NCBI GenBank assembly: GCA_016718605.1
Contig: JADKCY010000002.1
Coordinates: 620,001 to 684,000 of the forward strand
Origin: Lysobacterales bacterium
GTDB lineage: Bacteria > Pseudomonadota > Gammaproteobacteria > Xanthomonadales > Xanthomonadaceae
Direction of reading: 5' to 3'
Length of the DNA stretch: 64,000 nucleotides
The notes below the pieces were generated by a model. The model had not been told where the DNA came from. It ran no database searches and saw only the letters and a list, made by a program, of their open reading frames with translations. Below are positions 63,313 to 64,000 of the stretch, piece by piece (within the stretch, counting starts at the first letter, position 1; every line of letters begins with the position of its first letter). Both the position numbers and the translations under genes were made by a program.

Positions 63313-63830
63313 GTTGCTGGATCCGATGCGTGAAACGCTGCCGGTGCAGCCTACGCACCGAGCAAGCCGACGACCATTGGACAAAACGTTTCATCTACTT
63401 TTATGGCAAGCCGCATCCGCTGAATTTGGGGACGAGGGTGAAGGAGGCTCTTTGACCTCTTTGGCGATTGAGGGCGGTGTTTTCGCGTCAACCCAGGGAA
63501 AGGCGCTGGCGGCGCTGTTGTTTCTTTATAAGCAGTTGCAGGAGATTGAGCTGTCTTGGCTGGATGACGTTGTGCGGGCCAAACGATCCCAGTGCGTGCC
63601 TACCGTATTCGCCGCGTCCGAGGTGGCGCGGGCATTGCCAATGCCTGTCAGCACGGCTTCTTGGCGTCACACTATTGCCACGCATTGGCTGGCGTCTGGT
63701 CAGGACATTCGCACCGCGCAAGCGTTCCTGTGGCATTCCGACGTGAATACAACTTTGGTCTACGCCCATGCAGTGAATCGCGGCCCCATGGCCGTGCTCA
63801 GTCCTTTGGACCGTTTGCCGCGTCGCGGAC
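63312..63830 (+). pseudogene. intI: Integron integrase remnant
   Basis: Decayed tyrosine recombinase of the integron class. The N-terminal part reads SLRTEQADDHWTKRFIYF in one frame, then LAIEGGVFASTQGKALAALL and LDDVVRAKRSQCVP in another; at least two frameshifts occur. About 140 residues are missing between VARALPM and HTIATHW, removing the first catalytic Arg, the Lys and the IntI-specific insertion. The end retains the Arg, the WHSD His and the Tyr in TTLVYAHAVNRG, then SPLDRL. It is divergent from the cassettes, the canonical integron layout. Confidence 0.85.
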
Positions 63831-63951
63831 GAAGCGAAGTGAGGTCACGTCCACCGCTTTCTGATTGGCGCGATGTGTCCGCAAGGCCCACGTGGCGGAC
63901 GCTTGGCGCTTCCGCAGGGTGAGTGCGCACTGAGAATCGCCCGAATCAGGC

Positions 63952-63989
63952 ATACCGAAAGGCGCGATTGCCGCTTTCGCGGCAATGAC
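63952..63989. repeat. Intergenic hairpin repeat
   Basis: Perfect inverted repeat ATTGCCGC-TTTC-GCGGCAAT near the window end, of the same style as the hairpin in the repeats near 39418-39440. Probably a dispersed REP-like element; the copy may continue past the window. Confidence 0.5.
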
Positions 63990-64000
63990 ACGTTTAGGGA

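Overview
The window looks like a chromosomal segment of a GC-rich gammaproteobacterium of the Lysobacterales (Xanthomonadales), perhaps near Dokdonella, Ahniella or Lysobacter. This rests on the gene complement: exosortase H, a beta-lactone synthetase (OleC), an NHLP-related putative RiPP precursor with its partner cyclase, type IV pilus motors, a polar-type fliLMNO set, and the order thrS-infC-rpmI-rplT-pheS-pheT-ihfA-merR-tRNA-Pro. Genus and species cannot be settled from sequence reading alone.

Layout. 1-16.4 kb is mostly housekeeping: gltX, a periplasmic cyclophilin, lpxH, an acyl-CoA dehydrogenase, an HNH nuclease, dxs, an orphan OmpR-type regulator, xrtH with an epimerase-like gene, aroK-aroB, a WGR-like mini-protein and hemE. 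At 16.4-16.5 kb a promoter and a strong terminator about 100 nt apart mark a candidate small RNA. 17.2-24.9 kb is the minus-strand translation operon thrS to merR, followed by tRNA-Pro(GGG); infC has no usable ATG and appears to start at AUC. 25.1-27.4 kb carries pilU and pilT, and 27.4-29.0 kb carries the PLP-homeostasis gene and proC.

29.2-46 kb is accessory-rich. It holds an orphan Rhs C-terminal tip with a zinc-ribbon immunity candidate, a frameshifted TonB receptor divergent from a secreted GH13 amylase across a perfect palindrome, a membrane diguanylate cyclase, an enoyl-reductase-like gene, a frameshifted oleC, the NHLP-type peptide with a class III cyclase/TPR protein, and a frameshifted aldo/keto reductase. 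45.8-53.1 kb is a compact six-gene acyl-CoA catabolic operon ending in an IclR regulator. Its paired phosphotransferase and dehydrogenase resemble a split ACAD10/ACAD11 and suggest 4-hydroxyacyl-CoA breakdown. 53.2-58.5 kb has a seven-repeat FG-GAP protein, a ferritin-like/1-Cys peroxiredoxin pair and a secreted amidohydrolase. Two of these unrelated exported proteins share a C-terminal F-x-[N/D]-G-F-E tail.

58.7-60.9 kb is fliL-fliM-fliN-fliO, which stops short: fliP, fliQ and fliR do not follow. Beyond it lies what I read as a decayed chromosomal integron. It has two minus-strand gene cassettes (an SDR and a VOC/glyoxalase-like protein) preceded by GTTAGGC and GTTAGAC core sites, an attC-like site overlapping the SDR stop codon, transposase relics of IS110 and IS3 type, and a divergent, internally deleted intI pseudogene. 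The strongest candidates for new biology are the NHLP peptide/cyclase pair, the integron remnant and the Rhs tip with its immunity gene.
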